Shown: piece after piece, positions 1 through 12,867 of the stretch
Numbering within the stretch: position 1 is the first letter of the stretch
How the letters are laid out: each line of letters opens with the position of its first letter
Assembly (NCBI GenBank): GCA_022494885.1
Contig: JAGVSM010004989.1
Span: 268,417 to 332,416, forward strand
DNA: 64,000 bases
Direction: 5' to 3'
DNA from: Micrasema longulum
Lineage: Eukaryota > Arthropoda > Insecta > Trichoptera > Brachycentridae
Notes under the pieces: generated by a model
Database searches by the model: none
What the model was told of the DNA's origin: nothing
Seen by the model: the letters and a program-made list of their open reading frames with translations, nothing else
Made by a program: the position numbers and the translations under genes

Positions 1-300
1 TATTGATATCACTATTTTGTATATTTGATTATGTGTGATTCTTAATTTGTATAATTTATATTTTAAAAATTATTTCTGATTATCTTTTTTGCATTGTATT
101 CTTTGGAATTTGATTATTTATTACATTTACCTTTTTTTCTAGATTGTTATTCTATGTCATAATAATTTGATCTATTTAATTTTACTATGTATTTTTATTG
201 TTATTTATTGTGGCTTGACACGGGCATAGCCTAAAAAGCCTTAATAAGTTCATAAATATTTAATTTTGTAATTCTGAATGAATAAATAAATAAATTTAGT
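1..300 (+). repeat. Probable 3' end of a retrotransposon
   Basis: AT-rich sequence ending ttctgaatgaataaataaat at about 295, like the AATAAA-repeat tail of insect LINEs, preceded by ttgacacgggcatagcc. No coding sequence supports it. Nothing was recognised in 640-1320. Confidence 0.3.
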
Positions 301-504
301 GCAATAAGGAAATCATAAAAACATTATTTCATAAAAATTTTCAAATCAGTTCACTCGAGTCAAAGAGCTATTTTATGGACACCACAAACATAAAAATATA
401 ATATAATACACAAAAACATTATTTTGAAAAAACTTTCCCAGTAGTTTTATCACATATAAAAAGTCATTATTACATAAGGCATTTGCACAGAGTTTTCCTA
501 TTGA

Positions 505-630
505 AAAGGTTACCTCCGTAGTGAAATGGTTAGTCATATATTATGTTTCTGGATCAATTCCCTGTGACCTAACAAATATCAAATATGATTTTTATGATAT
601 GACCTTTCTTCCCGGGCTACGATAAATGTA
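505..630 (+). mobile_element. Worn tRNA-derived SINE head
   Basis: The sequence cctccgtagtgaaatggtta resembles the family A head (cctccgtggtgtagtggtca), and ggatcaattccc sits where box B should be. The body is not alignable. A related worn head may occur at 24550-24600 (ctggatcgaaatg...cggttcaaac). Confidence 0.35.
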
Positions 631-1324
631 TTTTTAATTTAATAAATCAAGGTCTGTAAGATATTTCTCTTTAGGTTTTCTTTAGTACTGGAATATACGC
701 ATGAGTTCCTTTTAATAATAAACCGATGTACTTACTCTAAATTTTTAATAATGTCGATACTTATTGTAATTTATAATTTTTTTTAAAAATATTAAAAAAG
801 GATGGCCCAGGTGTAGACGTTTAGGTCTTTGTGGGCATTTTTCCAAAGGGTTACTTTAGTTCAACTGCATGTTTATTTGTGTATAAAAAATAAAAATTTA
901 TAATTTTGGAAAATAAACAAACTTGTGTTATATTTTTACAATATAGAACTTTTTAAATATGTTTGTCACCTCCATGATCAATATTAATTGTGAAAGAGGT
1001 ACTATTTTTTATAGATAGAAATAGAGACTTAAGCTTAACAAAATATATCGAGCCACGATCACCAAAATAATATATTACGAGAGAACACTTCTTCCTTTAA
1101 ATTAACAAGGAAAGCAATTTGAGAATAAACTCTCTTTTGACTATTTATTTTATTGATATCAATAAATGAAATATTTGAAACAAAACTTGATTCTCTAAGT
1201 GTATTCCTTGATAATTGAGAAGAATAAATATTATCCCATAAAATATTGCTCCCATCAGTTACGATGTTTGCTTTCATGCCACGATATTTCTACAAAACAA
1301 AAATAAACCACATTGTTTTTCAAA

Positions 1325-1640
1325 ATATTTTGAATTTGTCCAAATTTTTGCAGACAAGGACTGGATTCAACTCCCTAGGGAGCTGTTAATATTTACAAAT
1401 TACAACAGAGATGAAAAACATTTTAGAGAAGATAATGTAGAAGTCTAGGCATCTACAGGGCTTATGACCTGTCATTGGCCACTTGCACACTGTGTAACAT
1501 TCACTATTCTGATCTATATTTCTTAAATTCTTTCATCTGTTGATGTTTGTGAAGTTAAAGAGCTGAAACATTTATTTATGCGGGTGAGATTCATCTGATT
1601 GAATTATTTCACCTACATACTAGGCAACGTCTGAAAATTT
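1325..1640. repeat. Dispersed repeat, partial copy of the 47.2-kb inverted-repeat family
   Basis: It shares gaatttgtccaaatttttgc, acaacagagatgaaaaac, aagtctaggcatctacaggg, cttatgacctgtcattgg and gattcatctgattgaattat with 47236-47655, in rearranged orientation. No coding. Confidence 0.65.
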
Positions 1641-2254
1641 GTTTTACTTTAATTTAAATTTTTTAACTTCCATTTTAATTTTCAGGCATTTTAAATTTGA
1701 ATTAGAAGACAATGAGACTTCTTTGTAATTACAATAGAAATAATCAATGTGTTACTAATTAACTTCTTGGTGATAAACAAAGATTGTTACAAATTATTAC
1801 ACAGTAAAACTGATTTAAGCAAAAATATACAATTATCTCACCTTAACTTTCACTCTGACAGCTTCTCTACTTTGCATAAACATTTTGCCATATGTGAATT
1901 AATATTTTTTTTGAAAACGCATGCTTTTGAAAAAATTTGTATTATTGAAATGTAATTTTAAAATACAAATCAGGTATGTAAAAAAATATTGTAAAATATA
2001 ATGTAATTAATAAAACAATACAAATTAAATGATCAATATCACATTCACACTATTTAATTAATATCGATGTTTGTAAGTATCTGAAACTCTTAATTTAATT
2101 GATGAAATGTTTAAAAAATAGTTTAAACATTTGTACGACTATAAAATCCATCAAGACATTAGAAAAAAGAAAATCTGCGGGAAAGCTAGACACCTGTCAA
2201 ATCAGTTTTCCGCAAAACTGTCAAAAGGTCATCCCGTAGACACCTTTTTCTTCC
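1641..2254. other. AT-rich stretch, nothing recognised
   Basis: A 68-codon open frame (1749-1955) has no protein-like features. No splice-linked exon or repeat ends were found. Confidence 0.5.
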
Positions 2255-2670
2255 TTTTTTTGGTTTTTTCACCCAGCTACTGAGGTGTTCTAGCCAGTGT
2301 CGTGTATTGTTTTGTTTTTTTTTTAACGATATTTACTCGTAGTAATTTATATACACAAGTTAGTATGTTTGTATCTAATGATAAACTATTTACAACGCAT
2401 TTACAACTTAATTTCATCAGTAACAGGATATTTACACATTTTTTATATAATATGTAGGTTTATTGGGTGAAGATAGCTTGCTTACCACATACCGCACACT
2501 ATGGACATCTACACACTATGACATCTAAGGACATAAATCTTCTTGGCGGTGCTCACATACACGGAAAATTTGATTGTTGCCGAACGAGAAAAGCTGCCCA
2601 TGAGGCTTTTTGTAATAAGGTAGCCTTAGCATATTTGTGCTGAAAGAAAGTAATCCAAAAGTACATAATA
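2255..2670 (+). repeat. Dispersed repeat, related to 50590-50780 (minus) and 62520-62660 (plus)
   Basis: The right half (ggacataaatcttcttggcg, aacgagaaaagctgcc, ggtagccttagcatatttgt, gtaatccaaaagtacataat) matches the reverse complement of 50590-50780. The left half (aggtgttctagccagtgtcg, gtttattgggtgaagat) matches 62520-62660. The element type is unknown; no coding frame was found. Confidence 0.6.
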
Positions 2671-2814
2671 TTATTTATTTATTCTTTATTGAGTTAGTTC
2701 ATAACATCTTAAGAACTAATTTAAACTTTTAATAATATTACTTTTTTTTTAATAAAAATTTCTCAATAACATAAGTATTTTTTCAAATTAATTTTAAAAA
2801 TTAAAAATTTTTAT

Positions 2815-3245
2815 ATTTTCTTTATTTCTTCAGGTAACTCTTTGTACAGCTTCAATCTCTTGTACAATGAGTTTTGAGATTCTGTTTTTCATCCTCATTG
2901 GTAATTTTATCTTTTTCATATCTCTTGTTTCATATGTATGACATTGTTGGTTAAATTTAATTTTTGTTTTTATTTTATTCATCCCCTTAATTATTTTACG
3001 TACAAAAATTGCTACATTACATTTAATTTGTTGCTTTACTGTGAGTGAACCAATTTCTTTGTGCATTCTTTCTATATTAGAATAGATATTTCTTTTGAGT
3101 ATGTTTGAATATGTACTTCATTAGATTGAAAAAAAGGGGAAGTGAATTCTTTTTTGACTGGAATTAAATTGATTGGATATAACCAATTCACCGAAACGAT
3201 TACAAAACTGTTTTAAAGCCTTGAAATTCTTTTTGGAAGCCACCA
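2815..3245 (-). mobile_element. Jockey-like LINE C-terminal remnant
   Basis: The minus frame reads HTYETRDMKKIKLPMRMKN and, after a one-frame shift, KLYKELPEEIKKI. The spaced pattern YxTRxK...LP, then KLYNxLPxEIK closes many Jockey-type LINE proteins. A 5' extension to about 3240 (KNFKALKQFCNRFGELVI) may belong to it. Confidence 0.5.
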
Positions 3246-3539
3246 GATTTGTATATCAGACAAGACCCATACATTCATATTCATTATTTATTTATTTCAA
3301 CAAATTATAATTCACTCATTCAATTCACAACACGTTGCGCGTCCAGAACATCACCCAATGTACATTAGGTATACATTTCACACGATAATATCAACATGAT
3401 TCAATATATGATGTCACCATTCGATGTCCCTTATTTACTAATAGGATGACGTCGACACTTCCTTTTTGTTACCTTAGTACCTATAATTATTATTCCCCTA
3501 TTCACCACTATTCTCCTTTGATCTAAATGGTTGCGAGAC

Positions 3540-3818
3540 ATGTTGCATAGGCAAAAGAGATAAACAATATTGGAGGCCTTTGAGATGTGGACCTATAGAC
3601 GAATCTTACGAATTTCCTGGAAAGACAACATCATTACAAATGAAAAATTTATTAGCAGAATAAAAGAAACCATGCACCTCTGTCACCATACCGGAAAGGC
3701 GTGCAAAAGGGCAGGTCATAATATGCTGCCGCATGAAAATCTCTTGCACAGTATACTGGAGAGAATGATGAAGAGATGCAGGGCTTTGCTGCCAACCAAT
3801 CCCCAGGATTTAAATTAG
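3540..3818 (+). mobile_element. LINE C-terminal fragment
   Basis: Positions 3570-3815 read MEAFEMWTYRRILRISWKDN then ITNEKFISRIKE, the conserved EAFEMWxYRRxLRISW block that follows the reverse transcriptase in many insect LINEs. The rest (ERMMKRCRALLPTNPQDLN) has no recognised match. The piece is truncated at both ends. Confidence 0.7.
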
Positions 3819-3979
3819 TAGTAGTTTTTGAACGTAGTTTAGCCGAACCAAAGAATGATCGAGAATAAAAAGTAATAATATTGTCTCTGGTTATCTAGTT
3901 GTCAATTTATGAAAATGAGTGTTTTTCATTTTCAGTTTCAGCATTTTTAGATTTGACATCGCCGGAAGCGCAATTTTAT

Positions 3980-4186
3980 AATAAACTTCAACCAAGTTTT
4001 CAAATCGATAATTAAATCCGAAGTGTACGTTTATAGTAAGTTTCAGATCACATTTGAATATAATTTTATCGTGTATGTGATAGTTTTATATGATGCAATT
4101 AAACGACGCAATGTGTTATTGTTGTGCAATATCTATTATATTTTTCTGATTTTAGGTAAACACGAGCGACCAACGGTACGTTCAAG
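3980..4186 (+). promoter_or_regulatory. Probable 5' UTR of GHITM with a 5' UTR intron
   Basis: The exon carrying the start codon begins at 4156 after a clear acceptor (ttttag). About 120 bases upstream, a GTAAGT donor follows position 4035, so a non-coding first exon ending at 4035 is plausible. The transcription start is not visible; 3980 is only a guess at where this exon may begin. Confidence 0.35.
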
Positions 4187-7100
4187 ATGATGTCCCGCCT
4201 CACCCACTCTAAATTCTTGTTAACTCAAACTTCTTGCATAATTAAAAATGCGCAGTCAAACAATTTGGTCATCCGGAATCATGTTATGCGAACGTTTGCT
4301 AGAGATTCCAGAACATCCGTACGTTCAAACACAAGCACTAAAACACAATCGCTATGGGAAAAGGCCATGTCCCCAGTGGGTCCCAATGGTAATTAATTTA
4401 TATTTCCTTTCTAAAATTTATTTATTTACTAAACGCACAGAGGTCTCTTACTATATACAATTTAAATGTGCATTATAGTCGGCATGGGTAACTCCGGACA
4501 CAACTTTATCTTCGAATATATATCCCAAAACGGATATATATCACTCCTTCCCTTTCCAGTAAATAAACATATCCTATATCCGAACAACTCCCAACTCCGA
4601 TGAGTGGAAAGCCATCGCTCGGAGCGGCCGGAGCTAGATCCGAGATATATCTTTGGAAGCGAGGTGGCGCAGTAGCTGAATGGATATACTTTGATAAAAC
4701 AGTAGGTATGTCAAAAGTCAAAACTGCAACTGGGAGCGTAGCATGTATGTCGGTTAAAACCGATTCATTTACTGTTTAAATTCAGTCTAACGTTGGTAAC
4801 AACAATGTTACTCATATAAATATAACGATTGTAATGTAAACAAAAAAATATACTTATTATGTAAATAAATCAATAATTATTATGTAACCGTTTCTCTCAG
4901 TATTTTTGCATAGTCACGAAAAATATTAAAACCGTTCAAGAAAGATATGTATTAAGACAGATAATAACCGGCCTCACTCCGTGGATAGATTTATTTACAA
5001 GTCGGAGTTACCCATCTCAGACATATTCTCGCTCCATAACTCCACTCCATACAACTCCCGGATATGGATATGTTAAGCGGATATATATCTTTGCTTGGAA
5101 GGATATATTATATATCCGATCTTTTACCGGAGCTACTTAGCCCATGCCTACATTATAGTCCTTAAAATATAGCTTGATTAGAATGACAGCTGTCAAACTA
5201 CTTTCATTAGTGATGCGAAATTACTAATCACTGATCAAATCGATTTTATCAGTTAATTTATGCAATTATTGTTACACAGTCCTGAGCCGTTTGCCCACTA
5301 AACATTTTTTTTTTCATAGTCTTTATTCAATAAAATATACACATTATTACAATATTAATACATTATAAAGAAAACAAAGTATTAAAATATATTTTGTCAC
5401 GATAAACTATTCAATAATAGGTTGTCATCGGGTGCTCAGACATTAGTTTTAATTAATAATCAAATAAAAAGAGTACAGACATAATACTGTATACGTATAA
5501 AATAATAAACATAAAAAATAGTTTAAAAGAAATATATAAATATATTTTTTTAAAGTAAGAAAATAGAGTAAAATAATGTAATTATAATTAAAGAATAGCA
5601 ATTTACTTGAATATATTTTAAATATTAGAAAAAAAAACACATATACAAATAGTGTGTGCTCATAAATGTAATTAAAACAAGATAAAAAATAAAACAAAAT
5701 AAACCGAAAATTTCAATTCATATCTACAGAAAAAAATAATAATAAGAAAATTGAAATTAAAAAAATGTATCCATTATATATGCAAACACTATAGTATAAT
5801 GTATATATTTTTGCAAAAGGACGTGGGCTGTAAAATAAATAAATAAATTCCTTTCCACTTTAGTATGATAATATGGGTTAGGTAGTAAGGTAATTATACT
5901 GATGATGGAATCCTGGTTAGTTTTTGATTTGAGATTACTCATTGTTTACTACATTTCATTGATTTATTTATGAACTTCTTTCAGCATATGGTATTGGAAA
6001 GGGGGCCCTCGCTGGTGGATCTGCCCTAGGATTAGGCGCCCTCTGCTTTTATGGTCTTGGACTTTCTTCTAGACCAGGTGCCCTAGAAGAGTCTATGTGA
6101 GTACTATTTTAATTAATTAATATTATTAACTCTTTCACCGCTAAGCATAGAGTTTGTTTGCCGTCACCTGTACACGGCGGCATATATACATAGGCTGATA
6201 ATTGTAATAACTCGACATAAGCATAGCCCGTGTGAGTATACGGATTAATTTGATCTTTAAAAAAATGTGGGATTTATGATTTTATAAATTCTAATCTTTT
6301 CAGGTTTTGGCCCCAATATGTTAAGGATAGGATCAAGGATACTTACTTGTACTTCGGTGGTTCAATAGGACTAACAGCAGCATCCGCTATGGCAATATTT
6401 CGCTCACCCGCTATGATGAACCTTGTAACGAGGAGTGGTTGGCTAGTAAGACTATATTTAATAAGAAATATGCATTTCCTATTATTCCACTTATTTGTAC
6501 TGCATATCAACAGATCATTAACATGTTATGTGAATACCACAATAGCTAATAATATTGCAGTCAAAGAGTACAATACACAATTTATTAGATTGGTACGCTG
6601 TTATTACAATAGTATAATCCGTGAAAAATTTCAACGCCTATTAGTTCATGGTTTACCTCTTCGTTCTTTTTAATTCTCAAAGAACTCTGCTGATTAGTTT
6701 TTTTTTGCACTGTTTTTTTTGTCTTTTTTTTCAATAATTTTTTTACATGAAAACAGATGGTTTGCAATTCTTGATTGGTCTCCATTTAAATCGTATATTT
6801 AGGTTCTTTTAACTCTGCAAAAACATTTTTCAGATTATAGCACGATATTCTTAGAGTGATAACAATTTTTTTTTACTTTTTCTTAGAAAAAACAAATAAA
6901 ACAAAGACTGAGTTTAAAAACTGTGCATTTAAAAAAAAAAAAGCATTGAAGGATATACGGGCTATCAACAAAGTAGTAAAGCGTTATGGTATTTATACAA
7001 ACACTGGATAAAATGTGCAACTTCTTTCGTCTACGGCATTCATTTCAAACCAATCTACCCGCTCATTTGACTGATTCATATGTAAAAATCGTAATTTTGT

Positions 7101-9878
7101 AATATATATTTCTAAAATCTTCATAAAATTTACTATAAACTGTCATAAACAATCTATTAACTTTTCGTTTTAATATTAAAATTATAATATGAAGTTTTAC
7201 AAAATAAACACCAATTCAATAAATATAATGTATCGACTGTTAAATACTTTTTACAAAAAAGCCCACATTGAATTTATACCGCCAACTGTCACTTTATTGG
7301 AATAAAAGTATTAAAATATTGACAATATTATGACATATCATAAAAGATAAACAATATCTTGTGAAAAATGCATGGCATGTTAGGCAAGCCCTGCGTATGG
7401 GCTTCTATGGGAGTACCGCCAGCTTGAATTTATCCCTAAATACAATCAATAATGAACAAATACTTGCATTTATCTTTTTATTAAAAAAACACCTTTTTTT
7501 CACAAAATTTAAAAACGCTAAACGTTAAAATCCAGATCCATTGACTGTGGTTTTCGGCAGTGTTATGACGCCAACGACATTGTTTGATAACTGGTCATAA
7601 TTTGTTTATTCAAAAAATAGTATGAAAAATCCGTTTTAGGCCGTAAAGTCCACAATAAGGAAAATAAGGTGAATTCCACTTAAAGATTTTGAAGCGCAGC
7701 AGATCTCAGCTCCGGCACTCAACGGGCACCGAAATTGACAGCTGTAATCTACGCTCTGGCATTTGAACGGGTTATAAATGCTACTATGTGGCACTGAACT
7801 GAAAAGTTTGAAAAATAATATTTTTTAGCAGCAGTTTCTAGCATACTCTTTTAAAATAATATAATTTATTTTATTATGATTATCATAACATTCAATAAAT
7901 AATAATCTACACATATTGCAATAGGGGGTCATAAAAATATGCAATAATTACTAAGATAAGGTGAAATGCGGTATGGTGTCTCAAACAAAAGTATTTAGAA
8001 CATTTACTTGACATAAGATGCTGGATATTTAAAATATTTTTTCCTTATGTATAGGCAATACTTGGGTCTTTTGCTCTCATCATTGGCACTGGAACTATGA
8101 TGAGGAGTATCGAATACAAACCGGGTATCGGCGCAAAACAATTTGCGTGGATGCTACATTCAGCTGTTATGGGTGCCATGGTAGCTCCAATGTGTTTCCT
8201 CGGAGGACCCCTTCTTATCAGAGCCGCATGGTGAGTCCAATTCACCAGTTAACTCAATACTTATTTATTTTTTAACAAAAAACATATGATTGCATATTCT
8301 AACATCATGGAACTTTTATCCTGTGTTGGAGTGAACAGATCAAGTATAATAAAAAGGATTTTAATATTTTTACTTATTGATTACACGGTGGCAAGATATT
8401 ATACTGTTGAAAATAAAGAAGACAGTGAACTGAAATATATTCGGTAGAACTAAAAAATATGTTTTGCCCTTCGCTCCTCTGCAGGCTTCTAATCAAGATA
8501 ATGAAGTTTTGGCATCATATCTGTGCACTCGTTTTTTGTAATCAGTTTTGACCTGTTTCAGCAGTTTTAGATTGTCAATAGAATTACAATAAATATAGAT
8601 TAAATGTCATCTATTCAATTGATCTTAACCCACCTCATCTTAAAGTATCACTAAGTAATTTGTTTTGCTTATGTAACCAATTGTTAGCTTTATGATTTTT
8701 TCAATGGACAATTCAACTAAATTTTGTAGATAAATACAATAAATTTCCTAATGTGCTACACATTTTATAGGTATACTGCTGGTATAGTAGGTGGCTTGAG
8801 TACAATAGCAGTTTGTGCACCTTCTGGTGAGTTCCTGACTATGGGAGCGCCCCTAGCAATGGGATTAGGAGTCGTGTTTGCTTCTTCTCTTGCTGGAATG
8901 TTTTTGCCACCCACAACTGTTCTTGGAGCAGGTACTATAATATCTACTTTTTAAAATTCTATTTCTCAGTGCTTCTAATTTTAAAATAAAGTGAGCGAAG
9001 GCCATTTGATTATATTAAATGTGAAATATGCGTATCAAAATAAAATAGTATGTATTTTTAACAATTTCTTTGTCGACTATTTACTTCTCAAAAATGTTTT
9101 CTCTCTCTTTTGAAATAAATTTCAATTTTATTTACTACCTGTTCTGTTAATCAAAAGTGATACTAAAAGTTGACATTATTTCTCAGGTTTATATTCAATT
9201 TCCCTGTATGGTGGACTCGTTCTTTTTGGCGGACTTTTGGTGTATGACACGCAGAGAATTATAAAAAAGGCAGAAATGTATCCTAACTATGGATACCAAC
9301 CATTTGATCCGATTAATGCGTAAGTTTATGTTACCTAATTTATTGATTCAACCATTGTTTTGACAACATTCAAAAGTTTAAGATAAGCCGATTTTACGTT
9401 TCAATTTTTATCAAATATAATAAAGGTATGTTAAAATGACAATTTCTAAAAATTACAAGATGATAAAAAAAATCACCTCATTTACTTAACTGAAATAATC
9501 TAGCTTCTACTATGCCCTAAAGGTTGATGATTAGTGTAATCAAAAATGCATGCCAGTTAATGACATTTTGTTTTATAATATTTTCTTTAAAAATACGTTA
9601 TTTATATTTATTCATTATTGTTTTTACTGTGGTTATTTTGCATTTAAAATAAAGCTAGTGCAAGCGCAATATCCGATTAACCAAAACAAAACAATATGAC
9701 AAAAAAATACCCTATCTGGTAAAATTTATTGATGAATTTTGGATGTACTAAAATATAATTATTATATTTTTTTAAATATTTTTTTTTCAGGGCGATGTCA
9801 ATTTACATGGATACGCTGAACATATTTATTAGAATAGCAACAATATTAGCCGGTGGCGGAAATTCCAGGAGGAAGTAA
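4187..9878 (+). CDS. GHITM: GHITM / TMBIM5, mitochondrial inner-membrane Bax-inhibitor-1 family protein, 7 coding exons
   Basis: Exons seen: 4187-4388, 5985-6096, 6304-6445, 8055-8230, 8771-8931, 9187-9319 and 9791-9878. All introns are GT-AG and the phases join without a stop, giving 1,014 nt (337 aa), close to the 345 aa of human GHITM. The first 40 or so residues are basic and hydroxylated with no acidic residues (MMSRLTHSKFLL..., ...RNHVMRTFARDSR), as expected of a mitochondrial presequence. Hydrophobic segments follow in each later exon: GGSALGLGALCFYGLGL, GGSIGLTAASAMAIF, ILGSFALIIGTGTMM, VMGAMVAPMCFLGGPLL, the GGLSTIAV and MGLGVVFASSLAG segments, and GGLVLFGGLLVYDTQRI, which carries the family YDTQ motif. 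Family knowledge: the protein lies in the inner membrane, shapes cristae and carries calcium/proton exchange. The start is the first of two adjacent ATGs just after an acceptor (exon start 4156), so a 5' UTR intron is likely. Identification is firm; transport function is by family only. Confidence 0.95.
4479..5150. mobile_element. hAT-like non-autonomous element with 8-bp target duplication, in GHITM intron 1
   Basis: The ends are inverted copies: GGCATGGGTAACTCCGG at the left, and the reverse complement of the right end reads GGCATGGGCTAAGTAGCTCC. Exact 8-bp direct repeats CATTATAG flank it at 4471-4478 and 5151-5158. An 8-bp duplication is typical of hAT (also P) elements. The interior has no transposase frame but holds several copies of a GGATATATATC-like word near both ends, as subterminal repeats would. 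The length is 672 bp. Confidence 0.8.
6446..8054 (+). other. GHITM intron 3, AT-rich, no gene seen
   Basis: This is a 1.6-kb intron between phase-0 splice sites. The open frame that runs on from exon 3 to 6673 is only read-through into the intron. Around 7255-7435 two similar stretches (acattgaatttataccgcc and cagcttgaatttatccc) hint at an old repeat, but no element boundary was found. Confidence 0.6.
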
Positions 9879-10245
9879 GAAATAAAAATCCAATTGCACA
9901 CATGTCATGTAGATAAGTTGTAAATTAAGCTAGAAAGAAGGAACTTTCACTTCTGATTTCAAATTTCAAATACTGTTATCATGTGTGCTATTCAAGGTCC
10001 ATAATTTTTCATTTGTTGAGAATTTTAGTTTCATTTTTCCTTATTTATTTGTGTTATGCAGATCCTAAGTATTGTAGTGTTTCACTGTGAAGAGAATTAA
10101 ACATAAATTAAACAAAACAAACAATTCAAAGAAAAGATTTTGGTTCTCACGTTAAATAAAAATTAATGTTATATACGTATATGCTGTAGTAAAACAATAC
10201 TTATTATATATATGATTATTTATTGAATAAAAGGATATTTTAACA
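9879..10245 (+). promoter_or_regulatory. GHITM 3' UTR with two AATAAA poly(A) signals
   Basis: After the TAA at 9876-9878 there are AATAAA hexamers at 10155-10160 and 10226-10231, followed by T-rich sequence. Either could end the transcript; the downstream limit is inferred. Confidence 0.55.
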
Positions 10246-11152
10246 TCTTAATTTGTATTTATATATAATATTGGAACATTAAATTAAATGAGCATAAAAA
10301 TAAGTCATAATATTTCACATGCAAAATATGTAATGTAATGAAAATTGATTTTGGATCTACCAAGGCAGATTAAAAAAAATGTTTTATCAAATGATTAATA
10401 CCAATTACCATGTAGATATTAGATACTATTTGTCGGTTTAGCACAATGACTGGAAAGAGCAAATGGATATTTAGATGTAAAATTCTACCAACATAGACAA
10501 AGTCATTTTTATGCAAAAATACAGAAATAAAAAAATATTAGTTGATTTTTAAAATTACACGAATAACCAGTTAGGAATTATAAATTGCTTAATAGACTTT
10601 GACTTATTTGTAATTCGCAATTTATTTAATAATAACAGTACATGTTAGTGTATTTTATTGACAAATAAAGAGTAAAATGTATTGACACATAAATAATACT
10701 TTGGATTAAAATTTGCAATTCATTGACATGTGGAAAAAGCTGTCTGTAAGCAAAGCCTTGAGACTGCACCTGTTTTCCACATCTCTTTACGAAAGTGCAC
10801 GGTGCTCTAATCATATGATTCCAGTGTCGATTGTGATGTTTATTTAACTGATTTGCAGAAATTAGTATCGTCCAAGTATCACAGTTAATTTATTTGTTTT
10901 AATAAAAATAATGGGTGCTATTTAGATGAGTCACGAAATTTACATCAATCCATAAAGGATGGTATGTTGATAATCCTTCCATCAATAATGCGATTAACGA
11001 TTAAATTATAAATTACATAATTTATTCTTTGGAATCGCCTTTGGTTGTCAGCATGTTTCGTAGAGATAAATAAATATAATTATTTAAAATAAAGGAATTT
11101 AATAGATGGGGTGATTGTATTATTTATATAATATAATTAATGAAATAATATC

Positions 11153-11392
11153 TAGGCTATACTGACAGAATGCATTAAGTCGACAGTCTCTATATATTTT
11201 AAAATATTTTTCAATATAGGTGCAAGATGTTGATTAAAAATTTTATGCAGTCTCTGCCTAGAATAAAGATGACTCTTACAAACTTTTAAAAAAATGTGGG
11301 AGAAATAATGCATTGAAAGAATAAAAAAGCTTGATGTGCCATTATTACGGAACTTGTTTTAATGACTCAATGTATTCTGTCAGTAAAGCCTC
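11153..11392. mobile_element. MITE with about 30-bp inverted ends, downstream of GHITM
   Basis: Left aggctatactgacagaatgc; right end inward aggctttactgacagaatac, continuing attaagtc / attgagtc. No reading frame; target duplication unclear. Confidence 0.65.
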
Positions 11393-12867
11393 TATTTGTA
11401 CACATAAAATCCATGGATTGTAAAAACATTTCAAATAAATTTGATAAAAAATGAATAATGTTATTTTCTAAAATGTTGATGCATAAAATAATTTTTCTTT
11501 AAAAAATATAAACCATCAGTCTCCAAAATTAAATCACTAATTTTTTTATTTAACACATTGTTAGCGAGTATTTTGCAGCTAATTTAAAATAAAAAGTGGG
11601 ATTTTTTTTCACATTCACGCAAGAAATCACATTTCGCATAAAGTAGTTATAACTTTTGAACTGTTGCTTATTTTTAAATAAAATTTTCAGTATCTTGCAT
11701 AGCATTAAAATCTTTATTATAATGACATAAGCTATAGTATGTTTTTTATAAACAGCAACAATATTTATTGAATAATTTTTATTTATTCATACAATTATAT
11801 ACATATTACAAAAAAATACAATAATAACGTATCCCAAACTCTGCGAGGCTAAGGGCCCTATGTTGAGTTGGCATACAACATAATGAAAAGTGGAAGCACG
11901 TACATAATTAAATAAAAGCAAAAATAAAAATGAAATATGATTACGTAAACATACATTTATTTCAAAGGCCATCTGGATGACACACTCAATAGAATATAAA
12001 TCTAGGCAATATCTCACAGCAGTCTCCTTCAAGGGTTATTGAAATATTTTGAAAGTAGTACTTCAACTGGCAATAAGCGGCTTGTAATTTTTACTTCACA
12101 GAATATTTAAGATTACAGGTCTCCTGCAACTCGCCACTTATCAGGAACTAAGACGTGTTTTGTCACCTCCCATGCTCTAGCAATAATGTGCAAAGAGTGT
12201 GTTTACTCAGTTCCCGCAAACAATGTGTTAAATATTTATTATGCAACTACAGATATGTACATATTTTGAATACCTGTCATTGCACATGATATCAAAAGAA
12301 AAACCTTTTTTGTATGATTAAACTTATGTTAGAACAAAGTTTAAATTATAACCTAATTAAACCTATTTTTATATTGTTATGTATAATATTTCTCATAAAA
12401 TATGATGATTACATATATCTCAGCTAAAATATTAATTCAAAATACAAAAGACTAATTTTGCTTAAAATTGAGTTTCTATAATAATTAAATGTAATTTTTT
12501 ATAATATTTTTGAAGTCTAAGCATTCCCTCAAGTACTTCACATTTGGTAAATATTTGAAATAAAAATCTTTCTGGCATAAATTATTATTAGGAAAAATAC
12601 AATTATTTTATCAAATACATATTTATAAGGACTAGTAAAAACAATACATCTCGACCAAAACAAACTAGTTTCTAATAAAACCCATATCACATTGGAAATA
12701 CTTGCACCTAAATAGATAAAATGACTTCCTTTCTTTCTTCCTAGTGTTAGATACATATTATATGTGGTGTGATTAGTAATACATTAACAATAAACTCGGA
12801 ATATAGTTAGGATATATTGGTTTACCAATTATTTAGTAACTGAAGCTCCAAACTTTATGCTTATATA
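11393..12867. other. AT-rich intergenic stretch between convergent GHITM and tweek
   Basis: Short minus frames (11787-12032, 12538-12756) are hydrophobic only because the sequence is T/A-rich and show no family features. The 3' UTR of tweek could reach into this stretch if transcription reads through the mariner; TTTATT words (minus-strand AATAAA) occur near 11765-11790. Confidence 0.45.

Noticed and set aside
5449..5942. Minus-strand frames of 82 and 61 codons
   Set aside because: Composition is dominated by Tyr, Phe, Ile and Leu from AT-rich intron DNA; no motif or splice link.
6347..6673. 108-codon plus-strand frame
   Set aside because: Its first part is GHITM exon 3; the rest after the GTAAGA donor at 6446 is intron read-through.
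7240..7450. Possible inverted-repeat element in GHITM intron 3
   Set aside because: The two similar stretches are in direct, not inverted, orientation and no ends could be fixed.
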